Shown here one piece after another: positions 12,822 to 20,741 of a stretch of 38,265 bases of DNA. Both the position numbers and the translations under genes were made by a program. Positions within the stretch are counted from its first letter, which is position 1, and the number at the start of each line of letters is the position of its first letter. This DNA is from a virus, in the IMG/VR virus record IMGVR_UViG_3300017963_000472, positions 1-38,265 of that record; one strand, 5' to 3'. A model generated the notes under the pieces. That model searched no databases. It was not told the DNA's origin and saw only the letters and a list, made by a program, of their open reading frames with translations.

Positions 12822-13095
12822 CGCCGAAGTATTGCAACAGCTTGTCAATGAAATGAGAGAACAAGGAAAGAAAACAATGCGGCTTAATCCAAAACACGCT
12901 GATGGTCTTACGCAAGACCTAGATGGTAATGCTACCACTATATGGTATGGCAAACATGAATGTGCTTGTGGTGAACCCGCACTTCCAGAATCAAGCATGC
13001 GTGTGTATTGCTATACCTGTGGTGTTTGGTGGTGGAATGATGGATTAGATGAACTAAAAGACGAATCTACGGGGAAACCATTATCGGAGGAATAG
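12814..13095 (+). CDS. small Cys-rich protein ending the second cassette cluster
   Basis: The start is at ATG 12814 (MDDAEVLQQL) within the GGTGATGGATG junction. The 93-residue protein has CACGE and CYTCG about 22 residues apart, a zinc-ribbon-like pair, with a Trp-rich stretch (VWWWNDGLDEL). Codon use becomes more A/T-rich towards its 3' end, matching the polymerase region rather than the cassette cluster. Function unknown. Confidence 0.6.
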   Translation: MDDAEVLQQLVNEMREQGKKTMRLNPKHADGLTQDLDGNATTIWYGKHECACGEPALPESSMRVYCYTCGVWWWNDGLDELKDESTGKPLSEE

Positions 13096-13096
13096 T

Positions 13097-13273
13097 ATGA
13101 ATGTCCAATTAGCTATCAAGGTAATCCAAGTAGCTATGATTACCTTGACAGTGGTTAACCGCGCTCTGATAATCGTCGAGAATATGCAGAATGCCAAGCC
13201 AGCCAAAGATGTTCCAAATCCTCCCAAGCCTTCCGGCAACAATACCAACCAAAATTCTGGGTCTAGATTTTGA
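13097..13273 (+). CDS. small membrane-anchored protein overlapping the polymerase start
   Basis: A 58-residue frame with a strong Shine-Dalgarno (CGGAGGAATAGT before ATG). Residues 3-28 are hydrophobic (LAIKVIQVAMITLTVVNRAL), a candidate membrane helix. The tail is Pro/Asn/Lys-rich. Its last 83 bases overlap the polymerase gene in another frame. The good ribosome-binding site favours a real gene. A holin-like role would be speculation. Confidence 0.5.
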   Translation: MNVQLAIKVIQVAMITLTVVNRALIIVENMQNAKPAKDVPNPPKPSGNNTNQNSGSRF

Positions 13274-15263
13274 AACCTACTATGACTCAGAATATACCCT
13301 TACTAAACTTGCAACTTCAGCCTATATACGGGATCCGCGTTTTGAAGCCTACGGCGTCGGTGTCCGTCTTTTCGATACAACCAACTTTCAAGCAGAAACT
13401 ACGTGGATCGATAGATCGGACATCAATAGCTATTTAAGCTCTATTGATTGGTCTACTACTGCATTACTGGCTCATAATACTGCCTTCGATGGCCTTATCC
13501 TTTCTCATCACTATGGTCATATACCAGCCTATTATTTAGATACTATGTCTATGGCCCGAGGCCTACATGATCATAGTATCGGTGCGGGTCTAGAAGATAT
13601 CGCTACATTTTATGGTGTAGGCCACAAAGTTGCTGGAACACTTGAAGAAATCAAAGGTGTTCGTTACGAAGATTTAACTAAAGAACAGTATGTCAAATTA
13701 GCAGCATACTGTATCAATGATGTTGATCTTATGTGGGAAATATTTTTCGCAATGCGAGATAAGATCCCACATGATGAAATGAATCTTATTCATCTAACAA
13801 TTAATATGTTTACTAATCCAGTTCTTGAAGTAAATCAGGAACTAGCTCAAGAAGAATTAGATTATGAACGTAACCGACGCGAAGAAATTCTAGAAAGTGT
13901 ACGACACTTGATTATTGACGAGGGCTACTATGAGCTTATCCACGAAGCCATACAAGATGAAAAGCCCTACAAGACAGAGACTGGCAAACTTAAAGGAGCA
14001 GAACTTGCGCGTAGAAAGCGAGATACCATTCCGGTGTTGGAAAAAGTACAATCGCTTCTTTCTTCAAACAAAACTTTCCCAATGCTCATCAGCGCTCTCG
14101 GCGAAACTGTTGCTTATAAGCCTGGAAAAAAGAAAGATATTCCCGCTATCGCCAAGAATGACCTTGAATTTCAACGCTTGTGTGCTTCGAACACACCTTA
14201 TGTTGCTGAGGTCTGTGAGGCTAGACTTAATGTCAAAAGTACTATTGGCGAAAGTCGTGCTCAACGGCTTATTGAGCATGCAATACCGCGCCTCCCAATT
14301 CTACTTAATTACGCGAAAGCTCACACACTTCGTTGGTCAGGCGGAGATAAACTTAATCCGCAAAATTTCCCAGCGGCAAGGAAAGGTAATCCGGCTCGCT
14401 TACGCCGCGCAATATGTGCACCGAAAGGATATGTCTTAGTTGTAGCAGATTCTTCTCAAATTGAAGATCGTATGAATTGCTGGATGGCAGGACAAGATGA
14501 CATCCTTGATCTGTATCGTACTGGAGGAGACCCATATCTTTATACGGCTGAAGAACTTTATGGCGTTAAACATGGTACGTATAATAAGGAAGAACACAAT
14601 GCAGAACGAGGCCAAGGTAAGGTTGCCCGTCTTGGGCTAGGTTATGGCTGTGGTGTGGACAAATACCGACTCATCAATCAAATCGGTGCATTTGGCCCAC
14701 CACAGCCAGATTTTTCTTTAGCGCAAGCAATCAGAGATGTAAATAAATACCGTCAATCCAATTCTGCTATTAAAGGTCTTTGGGGTTTCTTCGGATACCA
14801 AATGTTGCCTGCCATGATGGAAGGCCAAGAATATGCTTGGACTCCTCCTTATGCAGAAGAACCGCTTCTTGTGTTTCACCCAGAAGGCGTAGATTTACCA
14901 AATGGCTTGATGTTGCATTACCCAGAACTTCAAGCACAACGCAATCCATATACAGGGCATTACTCAGACTTCACGTATAAAGCGGGCAAACATGGTGGTC
15001 GTACAAAGATATATGGAGGGCTTTTTGACGAAAATATAGATCAATGTCTTTCACGCATCGTAGTAGGCGAACAAATGCTACGTATTGCTGAGAAATACAG
15101 AATTGTAATGATGACTCATGACGAAATTATTTTTCTTGCTCCTATTGCAGAAGCTGAAAAAGCTCTTGAATTCGCCATAGAAGTTATGTCAACCCCGCCC
15201 GCATGGGCACCCACGTTACCAGTCGCTGCAGAAGGTGGCTGGGCTAAGGAGTACTCAAAATGA
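13191..15263 (+). CDS. family A DNA polymerase with 3'-5' exonuclease
   Basis: This 690-residue protein replicates the phage DNA. The exonuclease domain shows LDFET (D26/E28), AHNTAFD (94-100) and YCINDVD (173-179). The polymerase domain shows TLRWSGGDKLNPQNFPA, VVADSSQIEDR (motif A, ~417-427), GKVARLGLGYGCG (motif B region, ~475-488) and MMTHDEI (motif C, ~639-645). It lacks a 5' nuclease domain, as usual for phage polymerases. The start is uncertain: ATG 13191 has a weak ribosome-binding site and ATG 13209 also precedes the first motif. Either start overlaps the small gene at 13097. Confidence 0.95.
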   Translation: MPSQPKMFQILPSLPATIPTKILGLDFETYYDSEYTLTKLATSAYIRDPRFEAYGVGVRLFDTTNFQAETTWIDRSDINSYLSSIDWSTTALLAHNTAFDGLILSHHYGHIPAYYLDTMSMARGLHDHSIGAGLEDIATFYGVGHKVAGTLEEIKGVRYEDLTKEQYVKLAAYCINDVDLMWEIFFAMRDKIPHDEMNLIHLTINMFTNPVLEVNQELAQEELDYERNRREEILESVRHLIIDEGYYELIHEAIQDEKPYKTETGKLKGAELARRKRDTIPVLEKVQSLLSSNKTFPMLISALGETVAYKPGKKKDIPAIAKNDLEFQRLCASNTPYVAEVCEARLNVKSTIGESRAQRLIEHAIPRLPILLNYAKAHTLRWSGGDKLNPQNFPAARKGNPARLRRAICAPKGYVLVVADSSQIEDRMNCWMAGQDDILDLYRTGGDPYLYTAEELYGVKHGTYNKEEHNAERGQGKVARLGLGYGCGVDKYRLINQIGAFGPPQPDFSLAQAIRDVNKYRQSNSAIKGLWGFFGYQMLPAMMEGQEYAWTPPYAEEPLLVFHPEGVDLPNGLMLHYPELQAQRNPYTGHYSDFTYKAGKHGGRTKIYGGLFDENIDQCLSRIVVGEQMLRIAEKYRIVMMTHDEIIFLAPIAEAEKALEFAIEVMSTPPAWAPTLPVAAEGGWAKEYSK

Positions 15264-15499
15264 TGGATGATGTTGTTCGCAGTATTGTTGCAGACATGGC
15301 TAAAGATGCTCTTAAAAAAGTTGATAAAGCAAAAATTGCTAATCAAGTTGAAAACGCAATTTTAGCTTATTTTCAAAGTTCTCGATTTGAAGAAGAGATC
15401 ATCGAAGCATTGTCTGATGACGGAGTAGGCTGGGATATTGCTGGTGCTTTGAAACCAAAAATTGTCAAAGCAGCAAAATCATTGAAGGTAACAGTATGA
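15260..15499 (+). CDS. hypothetical protein downstream of the polymerase
   Basis: Starts in ATGA overlap with the polymerase stop. The 79-residue product is helical and Lys/Ala-rich (DMAKDALKKVDKAKIANQVE) with an acidic middle. No family recognised. It is coupled to 15496 by another ATGA overlap, so it belongs to the replication operon. Confidence 0.65.
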   Translation: MMDDVVRSIVADMAKDALKKVDKAKIANQVENAILAYFQSSRFEEEIIEALSDDGVGWDIAGALKPKIVKAAKSLKVTV

Positions 15500-15915
15500 A
15501 CCAAGCAGCTAAACAAATCGATACCCCAATTATCGAAGATCTAACTTCTCAACTTATTGAAAATCGTAATCAACTTCGTGAACTTTCTGCACAAGAAAAA
15601 GTGCTGAAAGCTGAAAAACAAGATTTGGAAGTTCGTCTTAAACAAGCCATGGAAGCCGTTGGCACATCCATGGCACGAGCAAAGGGTCATTCAATCAGTA
15701 TTCAACACAGAACTGTGCCAACACTGACAGATTATGATACCTTTACAGAATGGTTCACCACTGAAATTCAGGAGCATCCTGAATACATCTCCCTATTCGA
15801 ACGTCGTATTAGTGCTCCTGTTTATCGTGAGCTACTAGACGAATTTGATGGCGAATCGATTCCCGGCATCGAACCGTTCGATAAGTGGAGCATTTCCCTA
15901 AGAGTACTAAGCTAA
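15496..15915 (+). CDS. conserved phage coiled-coil protein of the replication operon
   Basis: This 139-residue protein has an N-terminal coiled coil (LRELSAQEKVLKAEKQDLEV) followed by VGTSMARAKGHSISIQHRTV, TLTDYDTFTEWF and a C-terminal PGIEPFDKWSISLRVLS. This composition (coiled coil, 'MARxKxxSISI', 'PTxTDxDxF', 'PGxEPF') is familiar from conserved phage proteins encoded near recombination or single-strand-binding genes. Function not established. Confidence 0.7.
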   Translation: MNQAAKQIDTPIIEDLTSQLIENRNQLRELSAQEKVLKAEKQDLEVRLKQAMEAVGTSMARAKGHSISIQHRTVPTLTDYDTFTEWFTTEIQEHPEYISLFERRISAPVYRELLDEFDGESIPGIEPFDKWSISLRVLS

Positions 15916-15930
15916 CGGAGGCTTATCCCC

Positions 15931-16695
15931 ATGAGTGATAATAAACAGATCATGTCCATTCAGGAACAGATCAAAAAGCAGGTCGCTGCCCTGCAAGAAA
16001 GCACAACTGACAAAGTCATTTCAATTAACCGAAAAGGTAACTTCCAAATTGGTGCTATCGAATCTGATAGCGATACAGTCCAAGTTGTAATCCTTGCCTT
16101 CGCACATAATGCTGCGTATTGGGAAGGTGCATGGCAACCCGGCCAATCTTCAGTTCCAGATTGCGCAGCAACTGGTGAAGTTAACACCCAGTATGCTACG
16201 AATGCTCGTCCACCGATGATTAAGTCGTTCGACGAACTGGTGCCTCGTGCCGCTGAAGACAAAGACCCGCAAGCTGAAAATTGCGGTGAATGTCCGATGA
16301 ATGTCTTCGGCACAGGTATGGGCGGCAAAGGCAAAGCTTGTAAAAACAGCTATACGCTTGCCGTATTGCCCGCTAATGATCCTGAAGGTCATATCCATAA
16401 AGCCCGTATTTCAGCATCTGGCTTGAAGCATTTCCATGAATACCTGAAATCACTGGCCACACTTGGCACAACGTGGTTTGCAGTTAAAACTACTCTGAAA
16501 TCTGCTGAAGCTGGATCTGGTTGGACTATCCAAACACTTAGTGCTGGTTTGGAGCCGCTTGATGATAGCCAGCTGACAAAGTTTTACAGCAGGCTTGATG
16601 AAGCTACCAAAATGCTAACCTTCACTTCGCAAAGTGATACTGCTGAAGCTGAGACTGTTACAGCCCCAAAACGGTCTAAGAGTGACGCAGCATGA
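15931..16695 (+). CDS. conserved phage protein, possible ssDNA-binding role
   Basis: The ATG follows a GGAGGCTTATCCCC leader. The 254-residue protein has a helical start, a beta-rich core (KGNFQIGAIESDSDTVQVVI) with VVILAFAHNAAYWEG, a four-Cys block (NCGECPMNVFG and GKACKNSYTLAVLP) and an acidic/Thr-rich tail ending in KRSKSDAA. The position after the polymerase and the acidic flexible tail suit a single-strand-binding or accessory replication factor, but I do not recognise an OB-fold signature. The four Cys may bind zinc. Confidence 0.7.
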   Translation: MSDNKQIMSIQEQIKKQVAALQESTTDKVISINRKGNFQIGAIESDSDTVQVVILAFAHNAAYWEGAWQPGQSSVPDCAATGEVNTQYATNARPPMIKSFDELVPRAAEDKDPQAENCGECPMNVFGTGMGGKGKACKNSYTLAVLPANDPEGHIHKARISASGLKHFHEYLKSLATLGTTWFAVKTTLKSAEAGSGWTIQTLSAGLEPLDDSQLTKFYSRLDEATKMLTFTSQSDTAEAETVTAPKRSKSDAA

Positions 16696-16844
16696 GCAGA
16701 CGGGATTCAGTGATTATGGATATTGATCTGGAAGACGATGAGTTAGATCCAGACGAAGAATTGGATCACATCCTAGAACACCAAGAACTCGAAGATTTCG
16801 AAGGCACGGACATCAACGAATCTGAGTTCATGGAACGCCTGTAA
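16692..16844 (+). CDS. small acidic protein
   Basis: A 50-residue frame in ATGA overlap with the preceding stop. It is strongly acidic (DIDLEDDELDPDEELDHILE): about two fifths of its residues are Asp or Glu. Such charge is seen in DNA-mimic inhibitors and small phage host-takeover proteins, but also in regulators. No family recognised. It is followed eight bases later by a GC-rich hairpin. Confidence 0.6.
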   Translation: MSRRDSVIMDIDLEDDELDPDEELDHILEHQELEDFEGTDINESEFMERL

Positions 16845-16851
16845 CAATATC

Positions 16852-16869
16852 GCCCCCGGAAACGGGGGC
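16852..16869 (+). terminator. GC-rich GAAA-tetraloop hairpin
   Basis: GCCCCCG (16852-16858) pairs with CGGGGGC (16863-16869) around a GAAA tetraloop. It closes the polymerase operon. No T-run follows (ATTAGGAG instead), so it may be a Rho-type or processing/stability element rather than an intrinsic terminator. Confidence 0.6.
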
Positions 16870-16872
16870 ATT

Positions 16873-17060
16873 AGGAGAAACACATGTTTCGCAAGTAACA
16901 AGAAATACTATAAGGGAGGGCGAAGCGTCGCGTGATTTCACGCTCAGATTGGATAACCGGAAATCCGATATTGGCATGTGTAAGTACTGTGGCCATGCCA
17001 GCATGAGAACAGGCCCAGTGAAACTAGTAAAAGACTGGTTAAAGCGGCTTTGTCCTCCCC
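16873..17060 (+). other. leader region with mini-ORF and stems
   Basis: After the hairpin comes AGGAG with proper spacing before a four-codon frame ATG TTT CGC AAG TAA (16884-16898). Then come the stem GCGTG/CACGC (16930-16934/16939-16943) and the pairing GGCATG/CATGCC (16973-16978/16994-16999). No convincing larger gene is seen. It could be an attenuator-like leader for the downstream nuclease gene. Confidence 0.4.
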
Positions 17061-17065
17061 TATAA
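16976..17065 (+). CDS. possible 29-residue Cys-motif peptide
   Basis: A short frame beginning MCKYCGHASMRTG with a CxxC-plus-His look and a basic tail, ending TAATG with an in-frame upstream start of the next gene. The ribosome-binding site is poor (GGAAAT about 11 bases upstream). The frame is open upstream to about 16873 without an ATG. Possibly a real micro-gene, possibly a relic of a zinc-ribbon protein. Confidence 0.25.
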   Translation: MCKYCGHASMRTGPVKLVKDWLKRLCPPL

Positions 17066-17066
17066 T
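17061..17066 (+). promoter_or_regulatory. candidate -10 element
   Basis: A perfect TATAAT lies 20 bases before the nuclease start. A recognisable -35 at 17 bases upstream is poor (GTTAAA-like), so promoter activity is only possible. The hairpin at 16852 would fit separation of two transcription units here. Confidence 0.3.
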
Positions 17067-17085
17067 GTTTCAACAAGGAAGTTCT

Positions 17086-17640
17086 ATGTCTCAAAAGCCT
17101 GAAAATGTATTCCGAGCCAGTGTACATCGCTATAAATCTAAGCGGGTACACCAGGAAAAAACTAACAACACTTATCGTGGAGGTATTCCTGACGATTACT
17201 ACGAGAGCAACGGTAAACCCGGCTCTTTGTGGGTAGAGTATAAATACATAGCAAAGCTTCAACGAGAACTTCTTCTTACTGCTAAGAATGCCAAGCCAAA
17301 ACTAAGCGATCTTCAAGAAAAATGGATTGATCGCGCGTATCGCAATGGTCAACAAGTCGCGGTCATTATCGGGTGCCCAAAAGGCGGACTGATACTCACA
17401 GACCGCGATTGGTTAAAGCCCATAACTGCTGAATATTTCGAAGCCAACATGAAATCTCGTAAAGAAATCATGGAATGGATCGAAGAACAGGTGACTATTG
17501 ATGGATACAAGCGTCGTGCCCGTCGACGTACTGAAGAACTCGAAAAAAATAATTCACGGTTTGAGCAATCCGAGCAAGATGCCGTGTCCAGCATGGGGGA
17601 TAGCAACGAAACATTGCCGAACAGGCAGCAAGCTGCGTAA
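17086..17640 (+). CDS. PD-(D/E)XK endonuclease
   Basis: The start is set at ATG 17086 because AAGGAA lies about seven bases upstream; ATG 17065 in the same frame has no such site. The 184-residue protein shows the nuclease core: YRGGIPDDYYESNG (~residues 31-44) with the catalytic Asp and LWVEYKY (~48-54) with ExK. It continues with LSDLQEKWIDRAYRNGQQVAV, the supporting helix and strand. The fold is that of VRR-like or resolvase-like phage nucleases; a role in Holliday-junction or host-DNA cleavage is inference. The C-terminal part is charged and overlaps the next gene. Confidence 0.8.
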   Translation: MSQKPENVFRASVHRYKSKRVHQEKTNNTYRGGIPDDYYESNGKPGSLWVEYKYIAKLQRELLLTAKNAKPKLSDLQEKWIDRAYRNGQQVAVIIGCPKGGLILTDRDWLKPITAEYFEANMKSRKEIMEWIEEQVTIDGYKRRARRRTEELEKNNSRFEQSEQDAVSSMGDSNETLPNRQQAA

Positions 17641-18181
17641 GCAAGAAGGTACGATATGTTCAAAATGCTACGCATGCAAAGGTCATTATGTCATGTCAAA
17701 TGTGGAGCGTGCACATGACAAACGACTCAAAGCAATCCAAGACCCTCGCTGGGAAGACGCGATGGTTGTGCAGATTCTGTCAAATGCAGAAGCGCATTTT
17801 CGGTGGTTCGACTCAGGCGACGTGCAATCTGTTAGCCACGCTTTGCAAATCTGCAACATAGCTAAGCGTACTCCTACCATTCAACATTGGTGTCCAAGTC
17901 AGGAAAATAAAATTTGGAATGGTATTCGAGATCAAATTCCAAAAAATCTGACAGTCCGCATGTCAGGTATCAAAATCGGTAAGCGTCGAGCTTCCCGATA
18001 TTTTCCAACCAGCATGACTATGCATAGCAACATAGCTGACTGGAAAACATTAGTTTCTACTAATACAACTGATATGCAGCGTAAGTATTATTGCCCTGCA
18101 CCTGTGCAAGGCAATAAATGTTTAACATGCCGAGCATGCTGGAATAAAAGTATTAAAACAGTTGTGTATAAACAACATTAA
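17501..18181 (+). CDS. GP88-family phage protein
   Basis: The conserved core reads NPSKMPCPAWGI, CRTGSKLRKQEGTICSKCYACKGHY, then NVERAHDKRLKAI, FRWFDSGDVQSV, TIQHWCPSQE and a C-terminal CPAPVQGNKCLTCRACWNK. This is the signature of the phage gene product 88 family, whose many Cys suggest metal or Fe-S binding; its biochemical role is not established. The N-terminus is uncertain: ATG 17501 gives 226 residues but overlaps the nuclease gene by 140 bases. TTG 17561 or ATG 17576 would shorten this and lose little of the core. Confidence 0.88.
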   Translation: MDTSVVPVDVLKNSKKIIHGLSNPSKMPCPAWGIATKHCRTGSKLRKQEGTICSKCYACKGHYVMSNVERAHDKRLKAIQDPRWEDAMVVQILSNAEAHFRWFDSGDVQSVSHALQICNIAKRTPTIQHWCPSQENKIWNGIRDQIPKNLTVRMSGIKIGKRRASRYFPTSMTMHSNIADWKTLVSTNTTDMQRKYYCPAPVQGNKCLTCRACWNKSIKTVVYKQH

Positions 18182-18190
18182 GGAAAACAT

Positions 18191-18574
18191 ATGGGTTACT
18201 ACGTTAACATTGAATTACGCAATGTAGTTGTTCCCGCTGCAAATCGAACTGCATGTCTAGCAGCTGTTAACAGTTTACACACAGTGGATCGATGGCATAG
18301 CTGGGTACGACCTCCAGAAACCGGGAAGTTTTCAAACTTAGTAGAAGCGTTTACAGAATGGAGGTACGAAGTTGACGTCGATAACGAAGGTAATATCCGA
18401 CTCAACTATTTTAATGGCGAAAAATGGGGAGATGACGAAACTCTCTACGCCACCATTGCCCCATTCGTTGCAGATAGCTCAATCATGGTTATTGGCGAAG
18501 ATGGCGATATCTGGGGATATGAATTTGAAAATGGCTCAATGTTCGAAACGCGTTGTGTAATGCAACGCGCTTGA
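18191..18574 (+). CDS. hypothetical phage protein
   Basis: AAGGA precedes the ATG by about six bases. The 127-residue product has a ferredoxin-like or small alpha/beta composition: GYYVNIELRNVVVP, two short Trp-containing segments (RWHSWVRPPETGK), YFNGEKWGDDETLYATIAPF and MVIGEDGDIWGYEF. The last two segments are familiar from uncharacterised phage/bacterial proteins in which a strand pair carries ExGExGxxWxYxF. No function known. Confidence 0.65.
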   Translation: MGYYVNIELRNVVVPAANRTACLAAVNSLHTVDRWHSWVRPPETGKFSNLVEAFTEWRYEVDVDNEGNIRLNYFNGEKWGDDETLYATIAPFVADSSIMVIGEDGDIWGYEFENGSMFETRCVMQRA

Positions 18575-18605
18575 TGTACACTAACTAAGCTCTCAAGGAG
18601 AAACA

Positions 18606-20741
18606 ATGAAGCTTGAAACTAATCAGCGCAACGTTGAAACCAGTGGTATTCAGGAATCTAACCGGTTTACCATTGAAATGAATTCGGCTGCTGTCGATAT
18701 TCTGTCTTCGAAGATCTACACTAATAACTATCTTGCTATCGTTCGTGAGTTGACTTGCAACGCTTGGGATGCCCATGTCGCTGCCGGAACAACTGACACA
18801 CCTTTCGATGTTATTTTTCCATCTACGCTGAAAAGCGATTTTCAAGTTCGAGATTACGGCACTGGCTTGTCTCACGACAATGTCATGTACTTATATACCA
18901 CGTATTTTGGCTCAGACAAGCGTAATAGCAATGATGCCATTGGCGGGCTTGGTCTTGGCTCCAAAGCTCCGTTTGCTTATACCGACGCATTTTCAGTTCG
19001 GTCTTTTTATAAGGGCACTGTTCGTACCTATGCAATTTATCGCGATGCTGATAACTTGCCAAAATGCGATCTTATGGATACATCACTGACAACTTTGCCT
19101 AATGGCTTAGAAGTCACAGTTCCGGTTCGCATCGAAGATGGCTATCATTTTCGGAAAGTAGCAAACCAAGCTTTGCAGTGGTTTCCTGTAAAACCTAATG
19201 TTTCCGGTGAAACTATTACTGATGTTGAATGGGAGCTAAAAACTAAGACATGTGGTCTTCTTAAAGATGATAGCCGATATGGCGATGCTCGCGCTCTTAT
19301 GGGCAGTGTCGTATATAACATCGACCGCAGCCAAGTTGAAGATAACGAATTCATAAAACTTAGCTCTGTAGCTTCAGCGTTGCTACGTGATAGCAACTTT
19401 GTTTTGTTTGCAAATATCGGTGATCTGTCTATTTCAGCTAGTCGTGAAGAACTCAACTATACAAAATCTACGCTGAAACATCTCGTAACATTGCTTGAAC
19501 GTGCTGCAACTGAAATTACTAACGAAATTAGCACTCGTTTGAAAGGTGAAGATCGCATTGCAGTAAGGTTTTACGAACGGGCTAAATTGCCCAAAGCAAT
19601 GCGAAATATCTTGTCAGTCGATAGTGATGTTATGCCACCTGCTGATGTCACGATTCGCGCAGCTGATAGTTCTACATGGCACCGATTAAATGGCTTTGCG
19701 ACGATCTCTACTCATTCTGTAACACTTCGTCATAACAAGCATCCAAATATCATCATTGATGATGTTGCAAAATCACCATATCGTAAGGTTATCATGGCAA
19801 ATAAGGAACTGCAGCCTGATAAGATTACGACACACGGTTGGTCTCGGAAATACAGCCAAGCTGATAAGGATGTATATATTCTAACAAGTGATGATTGGAA
19901 TCATGCAGACGTTAAAGAATTTATGCGTCAGTTTGATCCCAACTTTGTTTTTAAAATTTCAGATTACTATACGAAACCGGTTGCAGGTAAAGTTGGCGGA
20001 GGTGTTCGTACTCCTTATGTAAATCCTAAAGAACGTGAACGTGAACTTGGATTTAACGATACTGTACCGCGTGGCCGTTCTAAATATAACTGGAACAAGT
20101 TTACGACTAAACTCTCTGATCTTGATCCAGAAGAAACTATCCTTGTAGGTGTTAATGGTTCTCAAGCATGGAATCATGACGCAGATAAGGAATTTTCTTG
20201 GAAAGAAATTGACGTAGCGAATCGACTTATTAATGGCCAGCGTTTCGTAGCAATTAATAAAGCAATCTGGAAAACTGCTAAGAAACTAGGTGTTCCAACA
20301 CTTCAAGAATGGCTTCCTAAAGCTGTTCAAGAATATGTCGGTTCACTTACTCACGAACAATATCTCAAGGAAAAATATCCTTCAGAAGTACGTAATAGAG
20401 TACCAATACTGTATAAATTTATAAGCCACAGCAACGTCTGGAAAAATCATGCTCCAGATTCTCTGGTTCATATGATTTGTACAGAGCATGATGGAGTATT
20501 TAACAGCACCCAAGGTAGTGTAATTTTAGATATCGAAGCTTATCTTGGACGTAAATTATTTACCGCAAACGAGCAAGATTTAGATGAGTATATGCCTAGG
20601 CTGCATGGCGCAGATGAATGGCTTCGTGCAACTTATCCTGAACTTGCTAAATATCTCACGGAAAGCAGTTGGGTTCGCGTAGACGAAATGACTGCTCATT
20701 ATGTCAACCTCAAAGAAGGACTATACGAAGATGAGTGCTAA
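18606..20741 (+). CDS. rIIA: rIIA-like GHKL ATPase
   Basis: A 711-residue homologue of T4 RIIA, a membrane-associated protein needed for growth in lambda lysogens and affecting lysis timing in T4. The GHKL ATP-binding fold is visible: the N box RELTCNAWDAH (47-57), DYGTG (83-87) and the lid GGLGLGSKAPF (113-123), then FSVRSFYKGT. Length is close to the T4 protein. GGAG lies seven bases before the start. The end overlaps rIIB, as in T4. Its role outside T4-like phages is not settled; a link to superinfection or abortive defence is plausible. Confidence 0.92.
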   Translation: MKLETNQRNVETSGIQESNRFTIEMNSAAVDILSSKIYTNNYLAIVRELTCNAWDAHVAAGTTDTPFDVIFPSTLKSDFQVRDYGTGLSHDNVMYLYTTYFGSDKRNSNDAIGGLGLGSKAPFAYTDAFSVRSFYKGTVRTYAIYRDADNLPKCDLMDTSLTTLPNGLEVTVPVRIEDGYHFRKVANQALQWFPVKPNVSGETITDVEWELKTKTCGLLKDDSRYGDARALMGSVVYNIDRSQVEDNEFIKLSSVASALLRDSNFVLFANIGDLSISASREELNYTKSTLKHLVTLLERAATEITNEISTRLKGEDRIAVRFYERAKLPKAMRNILSVDSDVMPPADVTIRAADSSTWHRLNGFATISTHSVTLRHNKHPNIIIDDVAKSPYRKVIMANKELQPDKITTHGWSRKYSQADKDVYILTSDDWNHADVKEFMRQFDPNFVFKISDYYTKPVAGKVGGGVRTPYVNPKERERELGFNDTVPRGRSKYNWNKFTTKLSDLDPEETILVGVNGSQAWNHDADKEFSWKEIDVANRLINGQRFVAINKAIWKTAKKLGVPTLQEWLPKAVQEYVGSLTHEQYLKEKYPSEVRNRVPILYKFISHSNVWKNHAPDSLVHMICTEHDGVFNSTQGSVILDIEAYLGRKLFTANEQDLDEYMPRLHGADEWLRATYPELAKYLTESSWVRVDEMTAHYVNLKEGLYEDEC

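Noticed and set aside
16884-17065. Programmed frameshift joining the four-codon ORF to the Cys-motif frame
   Set aside because: The frame offset would need a -1/+2 shift about 80 bases away, and no slippery site is seen.
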